Positions 45,104 through 53,745 of a stretch of DNA of 55,194 bases are shown in pieces. The stretch is taken from contig JAHEEV010000018.1 in NCBI GenBank assembly GCA_024640505.1, positions 1 through 55,194 on the forward strand, in the 5' to 3' direction. The notes beneath the pieces were generated by a model, which saw nothing but the letters and a program-made list of their open reading frames with translations, did not search any database and was not told the DNA's origin. Within the stretch, counting starts at the first letter, position 1. Each line of letters starts with the position of its first letter. A program made the translations under genes and the position numbers. Source of the stretch: Halieaceae bacterium (GTDB lineage Bacteria; Pseudomonadota; Gammaproteobacteria; Pseudomonadales; Halieaceae).

Positions 45104-45823
45104 TCACGCTGATAAAAATGGCAGCGCAATCATGCGGGCTGCCAATAACGTCACCAGCAGGCGGAACCAGCGTCCAAAATCAGCTTCGGGTACCCGGTGA
45201 CGCAGACGGGTTCCGACCCAGGATCCGCTGATACCCGCGGCGACCATACCCAGTACCAGCTGCCACCAGGGTGCCAGGCTGAAACCCAATGCGCTGAAGG
45301 CGATAAAGCGCAGCAGGTGATTCAAACCCATATACACCGCCGTGTTCACCACCAGCCAGTCGCGCGCACTGCTGCGACGCAGGAGTACAGCGGCACCGAG
45401 CGGACCGGTAGCACCGGCGAGCATGCCCAACCCGGTCTGGTAAAAGCCCAGCAGGGCCAGGGACACCTGCCCCGTACCCCGGACCCTGGGCAGGGGTAGC
45501 CAGGTGAATACCAGGATCAGGATCCCGATAACCGCGGGCAGCCAGCGCAGATCCAGACTGGCATATATTCCCCCGCCGAGCCAGGCGCCGGCGATAGCAC
45601 CCAGGGTGAAGGCGGGAATGATGGTCGGGTCGATATCGCGCCACCCGAAGACCGCTCGCGACAGATTGCTGGCCAGCTGAGTGAACGCGTGCAGGGGAAT
45701 GATAGCCGCGGTGGGCACCAGGCCGGGCATCAGCGCGATCAGCAGCACACCCCCGCCCATCCCGATCACCGCGGCCAGGCAGGAGGTAACAAATGCAATG
45801 GGAACCAGCAGCAGTTCCAACAT
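45104..45823 (-). CDS. TauE/SafE (DUF81) family sulfite/organosulfur exporter-like permease
   Basis: A 239-residue membrane protein with about eight helices. The family repeats AAVIGMGGGVLLIALMPG and GMLAGATGPLGAAVLL (the glycine-rich halves of the inverted repeat) are present. Substrates of this family include sulfite, sulfoacetate and taurine-derived anions; none can be assigned. It precedes the MliC-type gene by 32 bases on the same strand. Confidence 0.88.
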   Translation of the reverse strand: MLELLLVPIAFVTSCLAAVIGMGGGVLLIALMPGLVPTAAIIPLHAFTQLASNLSRAVFGWRDIDPTIIPAFTLGAIAGAWLGGGIYASLDLRWLPAVIGILILVFTWLPLPRVRGTGQVSLALLGFYQTGLGMLAGATGPLGAAVLLRRSSARDWLVVNTAVYMGLNHLLRFIAFSALGFSLAPWWQLVLGMVAAGISGSWVGTRLRHRVPEADFGRWFRLLVTLLAARMIALPFLSA

Positions 45824-46079
45824 CCCCTCCTCCGAAACAGGATCGTACCTTGACCGGACTCACGCAGGGCTCGCTCTACATTCTTCCTTCGACTACCCGA
45901 CTCGCGGGCTCGCTCATTCTACAGGAAAAGCTCGAGTGGTAGCTCAGGTTGGACGTACCTGCGTGCCCATTCGGTCACTGACAGGGCGGAACTACATGTC
46001 TCCCGCATTCGACGGGTTGCGCACCGCGGGTTAGGATGCTCCACTCAGGCTTCAGGGCCATCAACAGGTACAGGGACTC

Positions 46080-47297
46080 ATGGGCAAACCGGCATTATCC
46101 GTTACTCCCGGCTGGTACGGTGCCAATCCGGACACGATGGACCTGAAGGCCAACCCTCACGATGCCTATCGTACGTTGCGGGAAAGCCAGCCCGTCAACC
46201 TGCAACCTGACGGACAATGGCGCATCTCCCGCTATCGGGACATCCAGAAACTGCTCAAACACAGCCACTCGGGAATGCGCCACCTGAACGGCCTGATTCC
46301 CAGGGAGACCCGGGAGGAAACAGAGGCGTCAAAGTTCATGTTGCGCATGGACCCGCCGGATCACGACCGCCTGCGCGGGCTGGTCAGCAAGGCGTTCACG
46401 CCGCGTGCGCTGGCGGCGATTCGCCCGCGCGTTCAGCAACAACTGGACCGGGAGCTGGACCAGCTCGCAAGCCGGGATCAGATGGATCTGGTGCAGGACC
46501 TTGCCCTGCCCGTCCCTGCCGCCTCCATGTGCGCCATGCTGGGTGTCCCCTTCGAGGATCGTGACCGGCTCTCGGGCCTGGTATCGCTCGCCACCTACCG
46601 CCTGGCGAAGGCCGCGTTTCCCGACCTGCAGGGCCGCGCGGAGGCGGCCATCCTCGAACTGGCGGACTACATGATGAACCTGATCGACAAACGGCGTGCC
46701 AGTCCGTCGGACGATATCCTCAGCGCCCTCGTAGCCGCCGAAGAAGCGGGGGATCGCCTGAGTGTAGAGGAACTCTTACAGCAGAGCATCGGCCTGCTCA
46801 TCGCCGGACTGGAGACTACCATCGGGCTGATCGGCAACGGCATGGTGTGCTTTTCGCGCTATCCCGACCAGTTCGAACTGCTGCGCCAACGACCGGCACT
46901 GGCGGAGTCGGCCGTCGAGGAATGCCTTCGCTTCGAACCCTCGGTGCCGCTAACCGTGCGCGTATTGTGGGAGGATACGGAATTCAGCGGTGTCACCATC
47001 CCCGCGGACACGCCAGTATGGGCCATCCTGATCGCCGCCAACAGGGACCCCGCTGTCTTCACTGATCCGGATCGCTTCGATATCACGCGCCGGGAAGCCA
47101 AGCACTGCTCCTTCGGGGGCGGCATTCACTTTTGCCTCGGCTCACACCTCGCGCGCATGAATGCGGAAGTGGCTTTCACCAGCATGGCCTCCCGCTTTAA
47201 AGGTATCGAGGTGGACGAGTCGAGGATTGAATGGGCGCCATCACTGTTCCGCATTCCCGCCAGTATCCCGGCAAAACTCCGGCGCGATAAGGCCTGA
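46080..47297 (+). CDS. Cytochrome P450
   Basis: Soluble bacterial heme monooxygenase of 405 residues. The heme-thiolate motif is FGGGIHFCLGSHLARM near 345-360. The I-helix carries AGLETTIG (acid-alcohol pair E-T for oxygen activation), the K-helix ExxR is EECLRF, and MDPPDHDRLRGLVSKAFTP is the family C-helix. The protein needs a ferredoxin partner, not seen in the window. It starts 256 bases after the divergent permease, and the gap holds no clear promoter. The substrate is unknown; proximity to the aromatic/hydrophobic catabolic operon invites a link. Confidence 0.95.
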   Translation: MGKPALSVTPGWYGANPDTMDLKANPHDAYRTLRESQPVNLQPDGQWRISRYRDIQKLLKHSHSGMRHLNGLIPRETREETEASKFMLRMDPPDHDRLRGLVSKAFTPRALAAIRPRVQQQLDRELDQLASRDQMDLVQDLALPVPAASMCAMLGVPFEDRDRLSGLVSLATYRLAKAAFPDLQGRAEAAILELADYMMNLIDKRRASPSDDILSALVAAEEAGDRLSVEELLQQSIGLLIAGLETTIGLIGNGMVCFSRYPDQFELLRQRPALAESAVEECLRFEPSVPLTVRVLWEDTEFSGVTIPADTPVWAILIAANRDPAVFTDPDRFDITRREAKHCSFGGGIHFCLGSHLARMNAEVAFTSMASRFKGIEVDESRIEWAPSLFRIPASIPAKLRRDKA

Positions 47298-47432
47298 GAC
47301 GCGACTACCGCTCGGCACTCAACCACAGGTTTATTGGTATTATCTATCGCCAGAATAGATTTAATTCAATTTACCAATGACGCTGCAGCCCCCATACTCC
47401 TCCCCGAAGTCACCCATTACAGGAGATTTACC

Positions 47433-48005
47433 GTGATTGACAGAAACAGAGTACCGAACGTTGTGTTCAAGACCCGTGTGCGGGATGAGTCCGTAGAAGG
47501 GGAAAATCCCTACCGCTGGGAAGACAAGACCACCGAGGACATCTTTGGCGGCAAGCGCGTGGTGGTGTTTTCACTGCCCGGAGCCTTCACGCCGACCTGC
47601 TCCTCGAACCACCTGCCGCGCTACGATGAGCTCTACGATGACTTCAAGGCACAGGGCATCGATGAGATTATCTGCGTTTCGGTAAACGATGCCTTCGTCA
47701 TGTTCAAGTGGGGCAAGGAACAGGGCAACAAGCGCATTTTCCTGTTGCCGGATGGCAACGGCGAGTTCACCCGGAAGATGGGTATGCTGGTGGACAAGTC
47801 CAACCTCGGCTTCGGCATGCGCTCCTGGAGATACTCCATGGTCGTCAACGATGGCGAGATCGAGAAGATGTTCGTCGAGCCGGACTTCGGGGACAACTGC
47901 CCCACCGACCCCTTCGAGGTATCGGATGCGGACACCATGCTGGCCTACCTCAAGGGAAGCGACACGGAAGGTGTCTCCGAACCGCGCCTGGCCTTCGTCG
48001 GCTAA
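47433..48005 (+). CDS. Peroxiredoxin (Prx5-like)
   Basis: Thiol peroxidase of 190 residues. Start chosen at GTG 47433, preceded by AGGAGA; a longer frame to 47334 has no ribosome-binding site. The peroxidatic cysteine is C56 in [16 protein letters not shown], which fits the Prx5/AhpE-type PxxxTxxC motif. C81 and C156 could act as resolving cysteines. [20 protein letters not shown] is the family core. It ends at a strong terminator. Confidence 0.9.
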   Translation: MIDRNRVPNVVFKTRVRDESVEGENPYRWEDKTTEDIFGGKRVVVFSLPGAFTPTCSSNHLPRYDELYDDFKAQGIDEIICVSVNDAFVMFKWGKEQGNKRIFLLPDGNGEFTRKMGMLVDKSNLGFGMRSWRYSMVVNDGEIEKMFVEPDFGDNCPTDPFEVSDADTMLAYLKGSDTEGVSEPRLAFVG

Positions 48006-48015
48006 GGCTTGCGCC

Positions 48016-48044
48016 CGCCGGGTTCTCTCGAGCCCGGCGTTTTT
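48016..48044 (+). terminator. Rho-independent terminator after the peroxiredoxin gene
   Basis: Seven-base-pair GC stem (CGCCGGG / CCCGGCG) with a ten-base loop, followed by five T residues; 11 bases after the stop. Confidence 0.88.
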
Positions 48045-48060
48045 CCGGCCCACGCCGGTT

Positions 48061-48612
48061 TCAGTTATACAGCCAGGACTTGAGCAGGCGGGTTACCCGC
48101 GGCATGACGAAATACGTCATTAGCATCACCTGCAGAAAAACACCCAGCAGGGTGCGCATCCAATAGGGCCACCCCTCTGTCAGGGGGCTGAGCAACAGGT
48201 TGAGCAACAGCAAAATGGCGTAGATGACCACGAACAGCACCAGGGCCATCTTGTGCGGCGAGGGATGAGACACGGGCAGTTCCGGCAGACTGAACCAGAA
48301 CTCGAGCCCCGTTCCCTTCTGCTCCCTGCTCTCCCCTTCCACGATACCCCGTAACCGCTCCAGCCAGCTGGCACGGACTGGCGACTCCTTCCAGCCAGCC
48401 AGATGTGCGTAGGTATCAAACCGGAAGATGGTTACGTACTCCCGCGAAGGCGGGGTGGGCTTTATGACGTTGACACCCATGTGCCCCGGGAAGGTCTGTG
48501 CAGCGGCGGTAATGCCCCTGACCCACTGCTCGTAGTCAGCTTCGCGGCCGGGTACCACCTTGCGGGCTATTGAAATCGTAACCGGCCCACCTGCATCGGA
48601 AGGCTCATCCAT
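48061..48612 (-). CDS. ABM-domain protein with C-terminal transmembrane helices
   Basis: Start chosen at ATG 48612 (MDEPSDAGGPVTISIARKV), with AGAGAGG five bases upstream; 183 residues. An antibiotic-biosynthesis-monooxygenase fold occupies about 8-100 (VVPGREADYEQWVRGITAAA, then FPGHMGVNVIKP). Two membrane helices follow near the C-terminus (ALVLFVVIYAILLLLNLLL and TLLGVFLQVMLMTYFVM). Such ABM-membrane proteins are common in proteobacteria and their function is unknown. It is the last gene on the strand of the catabolic operon, 88 bases after the aldolase. Confidence 0.82.
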   Translation of the reverse strand: MDEPSDAGGPVTISIARKVVPGREADYEQWVRGITAAAQTFPGHMGVNVIKPTPPSREYVTIFRFDTYAHLAGWKESPVRASWLERLRGIVEGESREQKGTGLEFWFSLPELPVSHPSPHKMALVLFVVIYAILLLLNLLLSPLTEGWPYWMRTLLGVFLQVMLMTYFVMPRVTRLLKSWLYN

Positions 48613-48700
48613 AACGTCCTCTCTGCGACCCGGCAAACGGGAAAGATCCCCCATCAGGGCAGCTCACCGCCACGATCAGGTGCCGGGTTCAGTCATTCGA

Positions 48701-49732
48701 TCAAATCGTACCGCGCTCTTTCGCCATATCCAGCGCCAGGTCCTCGATCATATCCTCCTGCCCTCCCACGGTACGGCGCCGGCCCAGCTCCACCAGGATA
48801 TCCCGGGAGGAGAGGTTGTACTTCTCGGCACTGCGCTTGGCGAACAGCAGGAAACTGGAATAGACGCCGGCATAGCCCAGGGTGAGGGAATCGCGGTCGA
48901 CACGCACCATATGCTCCATCATCGGGACGATCTGCTCCTCGGCAATATCCATGGCCTTGAACAGGTCGACGCCTGTCTCAACCCCCATGCGATCGCAAAC
49001 GGCGATGAAAATTTCCAGGGGCGTATTGCCGGCACCGGCACCCAGCCCCGCCAGCGAACCGTCGATGCGGTTGGCGCCGGCCTCCACTGCAGCCAGGGAA
49101 TTGGCAATACCCATGGCCAGGTTGTGATGACCGTGGAAGCCGATTTCAGTGTCCGGATTCAATTCCTGGCGCGCCAGTGAGACCCGGGCGCTCACATCAT
49201 CGGGCAGCATGTAACCGGCGGAGTCGGTGATGTAGACACAGTTGGCACCGTAATCCTCCATCAACTTGAGCTGTGCCAGCAATTCCTCGGGCCCGATCAT
49301 GTGGGCCATCATCAGGAAGCCGACAGTATCCAGGCCATCTATTTTGGCAGCCATTTTGATGTGCTGTTCGGATACATCCGCTTCCGTACAGTGGGTCGCC
49401 ACTCGAATCGTGGATATACCGCAATCGACGGCCATTTTGAGGTGGTCCACCGTGCCGATTCCCGGAAGCAGCAGTGCGGAGACCCTCGCGTTTTTCATCT
49501 CCTTGCACACCGCACTCAGGTAATCCTCGTCGCTGGCTGCAGGGAAACCATAGTTCACGCTGGCGCCGCCCAGACCGTCGCCATGGGTAACCTCGATCAG
49601 CGGGATACCCGCATCATCCATGGCCGTGGCGATGCTGACCATCTGTTCCACGGTGATCTGGTGGCGCTTGGGGTGCATACCGTCGCGCAGGCACATGTCG
49701 TGAATGGTGACTTTCTTTCCTTTCAAATCCAT
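48701..49732 (-). CDS. 4-hydroxy-2-oxovalerate aldolase (BphI/DmpG/HsaF type)
   Basis: Cleaves 4-hydroxy-2-oxoacids from meta-cleavage pathways to pyruvate and an aldehyde, which is channelled to the partner dehydrogenase. The 343 residues keep R16, D17 and H20 (CLRDGMH) and the metal histidines H200 and H202 ([11 protein letters not shown]), at the same numbers as in BphI. The length includes the C-terminal dehydrogenase-docking domain. It forms the expected pair with the acetaldehyde dehydrogenase gene upstream. Confidence 0.95.
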   Translation of the reverse strand: MDLKGKKVTIHDMCLRDGMHPKRHQITVEQMVSIATAMDDAGIPLIEVTHGDGLGGASVNYGFPAASDEDYLSAVCKEMKNARVSALLLPGIGTVDHLKMAVDCGISTIRVATHCTEADVSEQHIKMAAKIDGLDTVGFLMMAHMIGPEELLAQLKLMEDYGANCVYITDSAGYMLPDDVSARVSLARQELNPDTEIGFHGHHNLAMGIANSLAAVEAGANRIDGSLAGLGAGAGNTPLEIFIAVCDRMGVETGVDLFKAMDIAEEQIVPMMEHMVRVDRDSLTLGYAGVYSSFLLFAKRSAEKYNLSSRDILVELGRRRTVGGQEDMIEDLALDMAKERGTI

Positions 49733-49755
49733 CGTTTCGCTCTCTCCAGATTCCT

Positions 49756-49823
49756 GTAGGAGCCCGCTCCGCGGGCGAGAAAAATCGGGGCTGAACCCGA
49801 TCGCCCGCAGAGCGGGCTCCTAC
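49756..49823. repeat. REPIN: two inverted REP sequences
   Basis: Arms 49756-49778 and 49801-49823 are inverted copies (22 of 23 bases) of a REP-type palindrome beginning GTAGGAGCCCGCTC. The centre holds a second hairpin (ATCGGG-GCTGAA-CCCGAT). It lies in the 99-base gap between the acetaldehyde dehydrogenase and aldolase genes. GTAGGAGC-type REPs are moved by RAYT transposases elsewhere in the genome. Confidence 0.9.
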
Positions 49824-49831
49824 CATGTTCT

Positions 49832-50740
49832 TTACGCTGCAACGGGGGAAAACTTCCCCGCCAGAATCTCCTCCGCATACATCTCCGCCGTACGCAGTGC
49901 CGCTGCCGTCATGATGTCCAGGTTACCGGCGTACTTGGGCAGAAAATCTCCCAGTCCCTCGACTTCCATGTAGATGGACACGCGCTTGCCGTCAAACACC
50001 GGCCCGTTTTTCAGCTTGTAGCCAGGCACGTATTTCTGCACCTCGGCGATCATGTCGTGGATAGACTGCGTGATCGCTTCCTGGTCGGGATCGTCGTGCG
50101 TCAGGCAGTGCACGGTGTCGCGCATGATCAATGGCGGCTCGGCCGGGTTGATGATGATGATGGCCTTGCCGTTATGGGCGCCGCCGACCATCTCGATACC
50201 TTTGGCCGTGGTGCGGGTGAACTCGTCAATATTTTTGCGCGTGCCCGGGCCCGCCGATTTTGAACTTACCGTGGCGACGATTTCGCCATAGGATACATCC
50301 TGTACACGACTCACCGCCGCGACCAGCGGTATGGTCGCCTGCCCTCCACAGGTAACCATGTTCACGTTCATGGCCTGCTTCGCCACCGCATCCGCCAGAT
50401 TCACGGGCGGCACGCAGAAGGGGCCGATAGCCGCTGGCGTGAGGTCGATCATCACAGCGCCCTGCTCATTGACCTTGCGGCTGTTTTCTTCATGCACATA
50501 GGCGGAAGTGGCATCGAAGCAGATCTGTACCCCATCCTCCTTCATCGTCGGCAGCATGCCGTCTACGCCGTCCGCCGTGGTCTTGAGACCCATTTCAGCC
50601 GCGCGGGCCAGGCCCGGCGAGTCTGCTACAACGCCCACCATCCACACGGGCTCGATAACCTCGCTGCGCATGGCCTTCATCAGCAGGTCCGTGCCGATAT
50701 TACCGGGGCCGATGATGGCTGCTTTAACCTTGTTACTCAT
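49832..50740 (-). CDS. Acetaldehyde dehydrogenase, acylating (BphJ/DmpF/HsaG type)
   Basis: Oxidises acetaldehyde (or propanal) with NAD and CoA to the acyl-CoA, receiving the aldehyde from the aldolase through a tunnel. The 302 residues begin with a Rossmann loop ([16 protein letters not shown]). The catalytic cysteine is C131 in [12 protein letters not shown], the same number as in Bph[21 protein letters not shown] lies in the dimerisation/active-site region. REP copies lie on both sides of the gene. Confidence 0.96.
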   Translation of the reverse strand: MSNKVKAAIIGPGNIGTDLLMKAMRSEVIEPVWMVGVVADSPGLARAAEMGLKTTADGVDGMLPTMKEDGVQICFDATSAYVHEENSRKVNEQGAVMIDLTPAAIGPFCVPPVNLADAVAKQAMNVNMVTCGGQATIPLVAAVSRVQDVSYGEIVATVSSKSAGPGTRKNIDEFTRTTAKGIEMVGGAHNGKAIIIINPAEPPLIMRDTVHCLTHDDPDQEAITQSIHDMIAEVQKYVPGYKLKNGPVFDGKRVSIYMEVEGLGDFLPKYAGNLDIMTAAALRTAEMYAEEILAGKFSPVAA

Positions 50741-50754
50741 GTTTCAATCTCCGA

Positions 50755-50777
50755 TCGCCCGCGGAGCGGGCTCCTAC
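50755..50777. repeat. Single REP sequence
   Basis: A 23-base copy, the exact reverse complement of the 49756-49778 REP arm (ends GAGCGGGCTCCTAC). It lies between the hydratase stop and the acetaldehyde dehydrogenase start. Confidence 0.9.
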
Positions 50778-50788
50778 AGGGTAGGGAA

Positions 50789-51580
50789 TTATACAAACCG
50801 GCAGCTGCAGCCGCCGATGCCCTCGATCTCCAGTGACATCTCGTCACCTGCCACCACCGGTATCAGCGGCGCCAGGGAACCAGAGAGGATCACCTCGCCG
50901 GCCTTGAACGGTATCCCGAACTCGCCCAATGTATTGGCCAGCCAGGCAACGGCTGTCAGCGGATTGCCCTGTACAGCGCTGCCCAGCCCTTCGGAGTTGA
51001 ACTCACCGTTCTTGTAGATTTTCATCCTGAGATTCGGAAGGTCATAGTCCCTGGGATCGACTTCAGTCTTGCTCAGCACATAGACTCCGCAGGACGCGTT
51101 ATCCGCCACCGTGTCCTGGATTTTTATCTTCCAGTCCGCAATACGTGAATCGACGATTTCAAAACAGGGAATAATGGTCGCCGTTGCGTCCAATACATCC
51201 TGCTCCGTCACACCCGGCCCCGCGAGGTCCTTTTTCAGGCGGAAGGCGATTTCACCTTCAGCCCGAGGGGCAATCAGGTTGCCCGCGATCGGTATCTCCG
51301 CCGCGTCCGGATACTCCATGGCATCGGTGAGAAAACCGAAATCGGGCTGGAAGACATTGAGCATCTCCTGTACCGGCTTACTGGTCACCCCGATCTTCTT
51401 GCCGATAATCCTTTCGCCATCCAATGCCACCCGGCGATCGACCATGCGTTGACTGATATGGTAGGCATCCTCGATGGTGATATCTTTTTCCCGATCCGTC
51501 AGGGGAGCCAGCGTCCGGCAGCCCCGCAGGGCTTCGTAAAGCTCATCGCCTAATTCCAGAATTCGATCTTCCTGCATCAT
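50789..51580 (-). CDS. 2-keto-4-pentenoate hydratase (DmpE/HsaE type)
   Basis: Adds water to 2-hydroxypenta-2,4-dienoate or a longer analogue, producing the substrate of the aldolase. Start chosen at ATG 51580 (MMQEDRILELGDELYEALRG), with GAGGTG upstream; 263 residues. The metal/active-site stretch IVDSRIADWKIKIQDTVADN and the motif RAEGEIAFRLKKDL are conserved. The N-terminal ISQRMVDRRVALDGERIIGK is also typical. The exact chain length of the substrate (phenol-type or steroid-type) cannot be read from the sequence. Confidence 0.94.
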   Translation of the reverse strand: MMQEDRILELGDELYEALRGCRTLAPLTDREKDITIEDAYHISQRMVDRRVALDGERIIGKKIGVTSKPVQEMLNVFQPDFGFLTDAMEYPDAAEIPIAGNLIAPRAEGEIAFRLKKDLAGPGVTEQDVLDATATIIPCFEIVDSRIADWKIKIQDTVADNASCGVYVLSKTEVDPRDYDLPNLRMKIYKNGEFNSEGLGSAVQGNPLTAVAWLANTLGEFGIPFKAGEVILSGSLAPLIPVVAGDEMSLEIEGIGGCSCRFV

Positions 51581-51655
51581 GTTGGTATCCACCTCAATTT
51601 CATGGCGCATTTTACACGCCCCAGCCCATAGGGCAGTTCAATTACTTCGACCCGG

Positions 51656-52273
51656 TCACTTTCCAATGAAAGACGTGGGATAGGCCGCCTTCCAGAAAGG
51701 CTGTTCAGTCAACCTGCAATACCAGGCCTCAAGGGCCGGAAACTCCGAGGTGACCCCGGCATCGTAAACCTCGGCCACGCCCAGGCGTGCCGCCAGGGCA
51801 CACTCCCCGACGTTCAACGCATTGTCGTCAAGGGCCCACTCGCCCACAGAGGCTTCGAGCCAGGCCTGGCAGTCACGCCATTTTTCAGCGCTCTCCCCGA
51901 TGAGGTCCAGATCCCACTCCCCTTCGGGGCGAGAGCGTTTTTCAAAGACCAGCCCCTTCAGGGCGGGCCCGATGACCTTGTCACAGTAGGCATGGAGAGA
52001 CCAGGCCCTGGCCGCGTAAGCCGGGTCCGATGGGACCAACCGGCCCGGGCCGTAACACCTCTCGAGGTAGTCCAGCATGACGCCGGACTCCCAGATGGCC
52101 ACATCACCGTCCTGCATAACAGGAACAGTCCCTGTGGGGCTGTATTTCAGCACCTGCGGATGCTTCACCCCCAGTTCGGTCCCGACTGATTCGTAGGGCA
52201 CGCCCAGGGCTGCCAGGGCAATACGCACCTTCCAGCAGAAGGGGCAGTCGGTACGTTCGTACAGGACAATCAC
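51656..52273 (-). CDS. Glutathione S-transferase family protein (first of two)
   Basis: A 205-residue thioredoxin-fold protein. The N-terminal domain begins MIVLYERTDCPFCWKVRIAL with a CPFC pair, as in GSTs with glutaredoxin-like or maleylacetoacetate-isomerase-like chemistry. GTVPVMQDGDVAIWESGVML is the glutathione-binding cis-proline and E-S motif. The C-terminal all-helical domain is complete. It follows the second GST gene by 3 bases. Possible roles are glutathione-dependent dehalogenation, ring opening or isomerisation. Confidence 0.85.
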   Translation of the reverse strand: MIVLYERTDCPFCWKVRIALAALGVPYESVGTELGVKHPQVLKYSPTGTVPVMQDGDVAIWESGVMLDYLERCYGPGRLVPSDPAYAARAWSLHAYCDKVIGPALKGLVFEKRSRPEGEWDLDLIGESAEKWRDCQAWLEASVGEWALDDNALNVGECALAARLGVAEVYDAGVTSEFPALEAWYCRLTEQPFWKAAYPTSFIGK

Positions 52274-52276
52274 GGA

Positions 52277-53071
52277 TCAAGCCAGATGGGATGCAATTTT
52301 TTGCCAGACCGCACCCCCCTTCTCCCGAAGCTCGGTCATAACATCGTCGGGGAAATCCTCCGCAACGGCTTCCTGGTATGACCGGCGCGCCCTGCAGCGT
52401 TCGAACCAGTCAGCCACCCGCGGGCAATCTTTTTCGAACATCGCGGTCCAGTCAAACTGCAGGAGTGTCTGGAAATAGGGTGCAAGACACACATCAGCGA
52501 GACTGAAGCTATCGCTTGCGACCCACGCAGTTTCCGCCAGTGACGACTCCATATCCAGGATCGTCCTGCGATAGGTTGCTACCGCGTCTGCCACGTCGGG
52601 CGCATCCAGGCCAAACTTGACCAGACGTTTCTGGCGCTCCCGCCGGGGCTTCTCAGGTATCCGCTCGAGAATCGCATCCCGCTCCTCTTCGGACTTTTCC
52701 ATCAACCGCGGTCGCATCACCATGGGCCACTGCAAGGTCCCGCAGGCGGGATGAAGCTTGACATCCACATGCTTCATCCAGAAGCGCATACGGGCACGCT
52801 GGTAGGTGTCCTGTGGCAACAGCGTCTGCTGTGGGAAGGTATCCTCCAGATATTCGCAGATAATACTGGACTCGATCACCGGCCTGCCCTCGTGTACCAG
52901 CGTAGGCACCACCCCCAGGGGGTTCAGCTTCAGGTACGCAGGCTCCAGGTTTTCCTTGTCCTGCAGACTGACATGGTGTTTCGTCCACTCCAGGTGTTTT
53001 TCTGCCAGCACGATGCGCACCTTCTGGGCGCAGGGTGACATGGGGTGTGTATAGAGCTCGAGCATGCTCAC
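52277..53071 (-). CDS. Glutathione S-transferase family protein (second of two)
   Basis: A 264-residue GST. The N-terminal domain MLELYTHPMSPCAQKVRIVL contains SPCAQKV, suggesting a serine- or cysteine-type active site. VVPTLVHEGRPVIESSIICE is the glutathione-binding part. The helical domain is longer than usual, with a charged insert near 127-160 (RPRLMEKSEEERDAILERIP). It overlaps the isomerase-like gene by 4 bases (ATGA). It is divergent in sequence from the neighbouring GST, so this is not a recent duplication. Confidence 0.86.
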   Translation of the reverse strand: MSMLELYTHPMSPCAQKVRIVLAEKHLEWTKHHVSLQDKENLEPAYLKLNPLGVVPTLVHEGRPVIESSIICEYLEDTFPQQTLLPQDTYQRARMRFWMKHVDVKLHPACGTLQWPMVMRPRLMEKSEEERDAILERIPEKPRRERQKRLVKFGLDAPDVADAVATYRRTILDMESSLAETAWVASDSFSLADVCLAPYFQTLLQFDWTAMFEKDCPRVADWFERCRARRSYQEAVAEDFPDDVMTELREKGGAVWQKIASHLA

Positions 53072-53661
53072 AGCTTGCGCAGGCGCAAGCCACTCAGATG
53101 GTCGAGTACATAGTCGATACGATCCGAGCCCCAGAACAATTCCTCGCCGATCTGGAAACTCGGCACGCCGATAAGGCCCAATTCCTGGGCTTCTTCCCAG
53201 TTCCTGTCCAGCTGGGCAAGCCTGTCCGGATCGGAAAAGGAGCCCATCAACTCATCGCTATCAAGGCCTACGAGCTTACCTACATCCAGCAGGACCTGCT
53301 GGTCGCCAATATCTTTTCCCTCGGCCCACTCTGCCCGCATAACCTCCACCATCCAGGGGCGCAGAAGCCCCCGTTCCTCTGCCAGGAGTGAGGCGGCGCC
53401 CGCGGCGGTTGGCTCAGTGGAGATTGGCGGTGGGTTCATGGGAATACCCATCTTCGCCGTGATCCGTCGCACGTCCTGGCGCGTCAGCGGCACCTTGACC
53501 TTCGCTCGATCCGGTGATGAACGCCCCGACCAGCCGCCCAGTGGGCGCCATACCAGGTTGGCGTGGTAGTCATCATAGATCGCAAACAGGGTCTTGGAAG
53601 CGATGTAACAGTATGGACTGCGAAAATTAAAAAAAAGCTTTACGTCGACTGCTTCTGGCAT
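53068..53661 (-). CDS. 2-hydroxychromene-2-carboxylate isomerase-like DsbA-family protein
   Basis: Kappa-GST-like, glutathione-dependent isomerase of 197 residues. Start at ATG 53661 (MPEAVDVKLFFNFRSPYCYI), with GAGGTAG upstream; the in-frame ATG at 53706 lies within a hairpin. The N-terminal FNFRSPYCYIASK holds the active-site serine region, and GVPSFQIGEELFWGSDRIDY carries the cis-proline and substrate loop. In naphthalene pathways NahD isomerises hydroxychromene carboxylate. Here the partner dioxygenase is outside the window, so the real substrate is open. Confidence 0.87.
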   Translation of the reverse strand: MPEAVDVKLFFNFRSPYCYIASKTLFAIYDDYHANLVWRPLGGWSGRSSPDRAKVKVPLTRQDVRRITAKMGIPMNPPPISTEPTAAGAASLLAEERGLLRPWMVEVMRAEWAEGKDIGDQQVLLDVGKLVGLDSDELMGSFSDPDRLAQLDRNWEEAQELGLIGVPSFQIGEELFWGSDRIDYVLDHLSGLRLRKL

Positions 53662-53677
53662 CGTAGTTTCTACCTCG

Positions 53678-53715
53678 AAAAAAGCCAGCGCCCGGCCCGG
53701 CGGCAACCGCCGGGC
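53678..53715 (-). terminator. Putative attenuating terminator between DUF1329 and the isomerase gene
   Basis: On the minus strand a perfect nine-base-pair hairpin (GCCCGGCGG / CCGCCGGGC, three-base loop) is followed by a smaller hairpin and then six U residues. It would partly stop transcription after the DUF1302-DUF1329 genes. Confidence 0.5.
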
Positions 53716-53745
53716 ATGAGTGCTGGCAAAAGCACCCGAGAGGGT

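Noticed and set aside
45935-45955. tRNA-like D-arm sequence (GTGGTAGCTCAGGTTGG)
   Set aside because: No matching acceptor stem, anticodon arm or T-arm can be folded around it.
45681-46034. Plus-strand open frame of 117 codons before the P450 gene
   Set aside because: Largely antisense to the permease gene, with serine/proline-rich composition and no ribosome-binding site.
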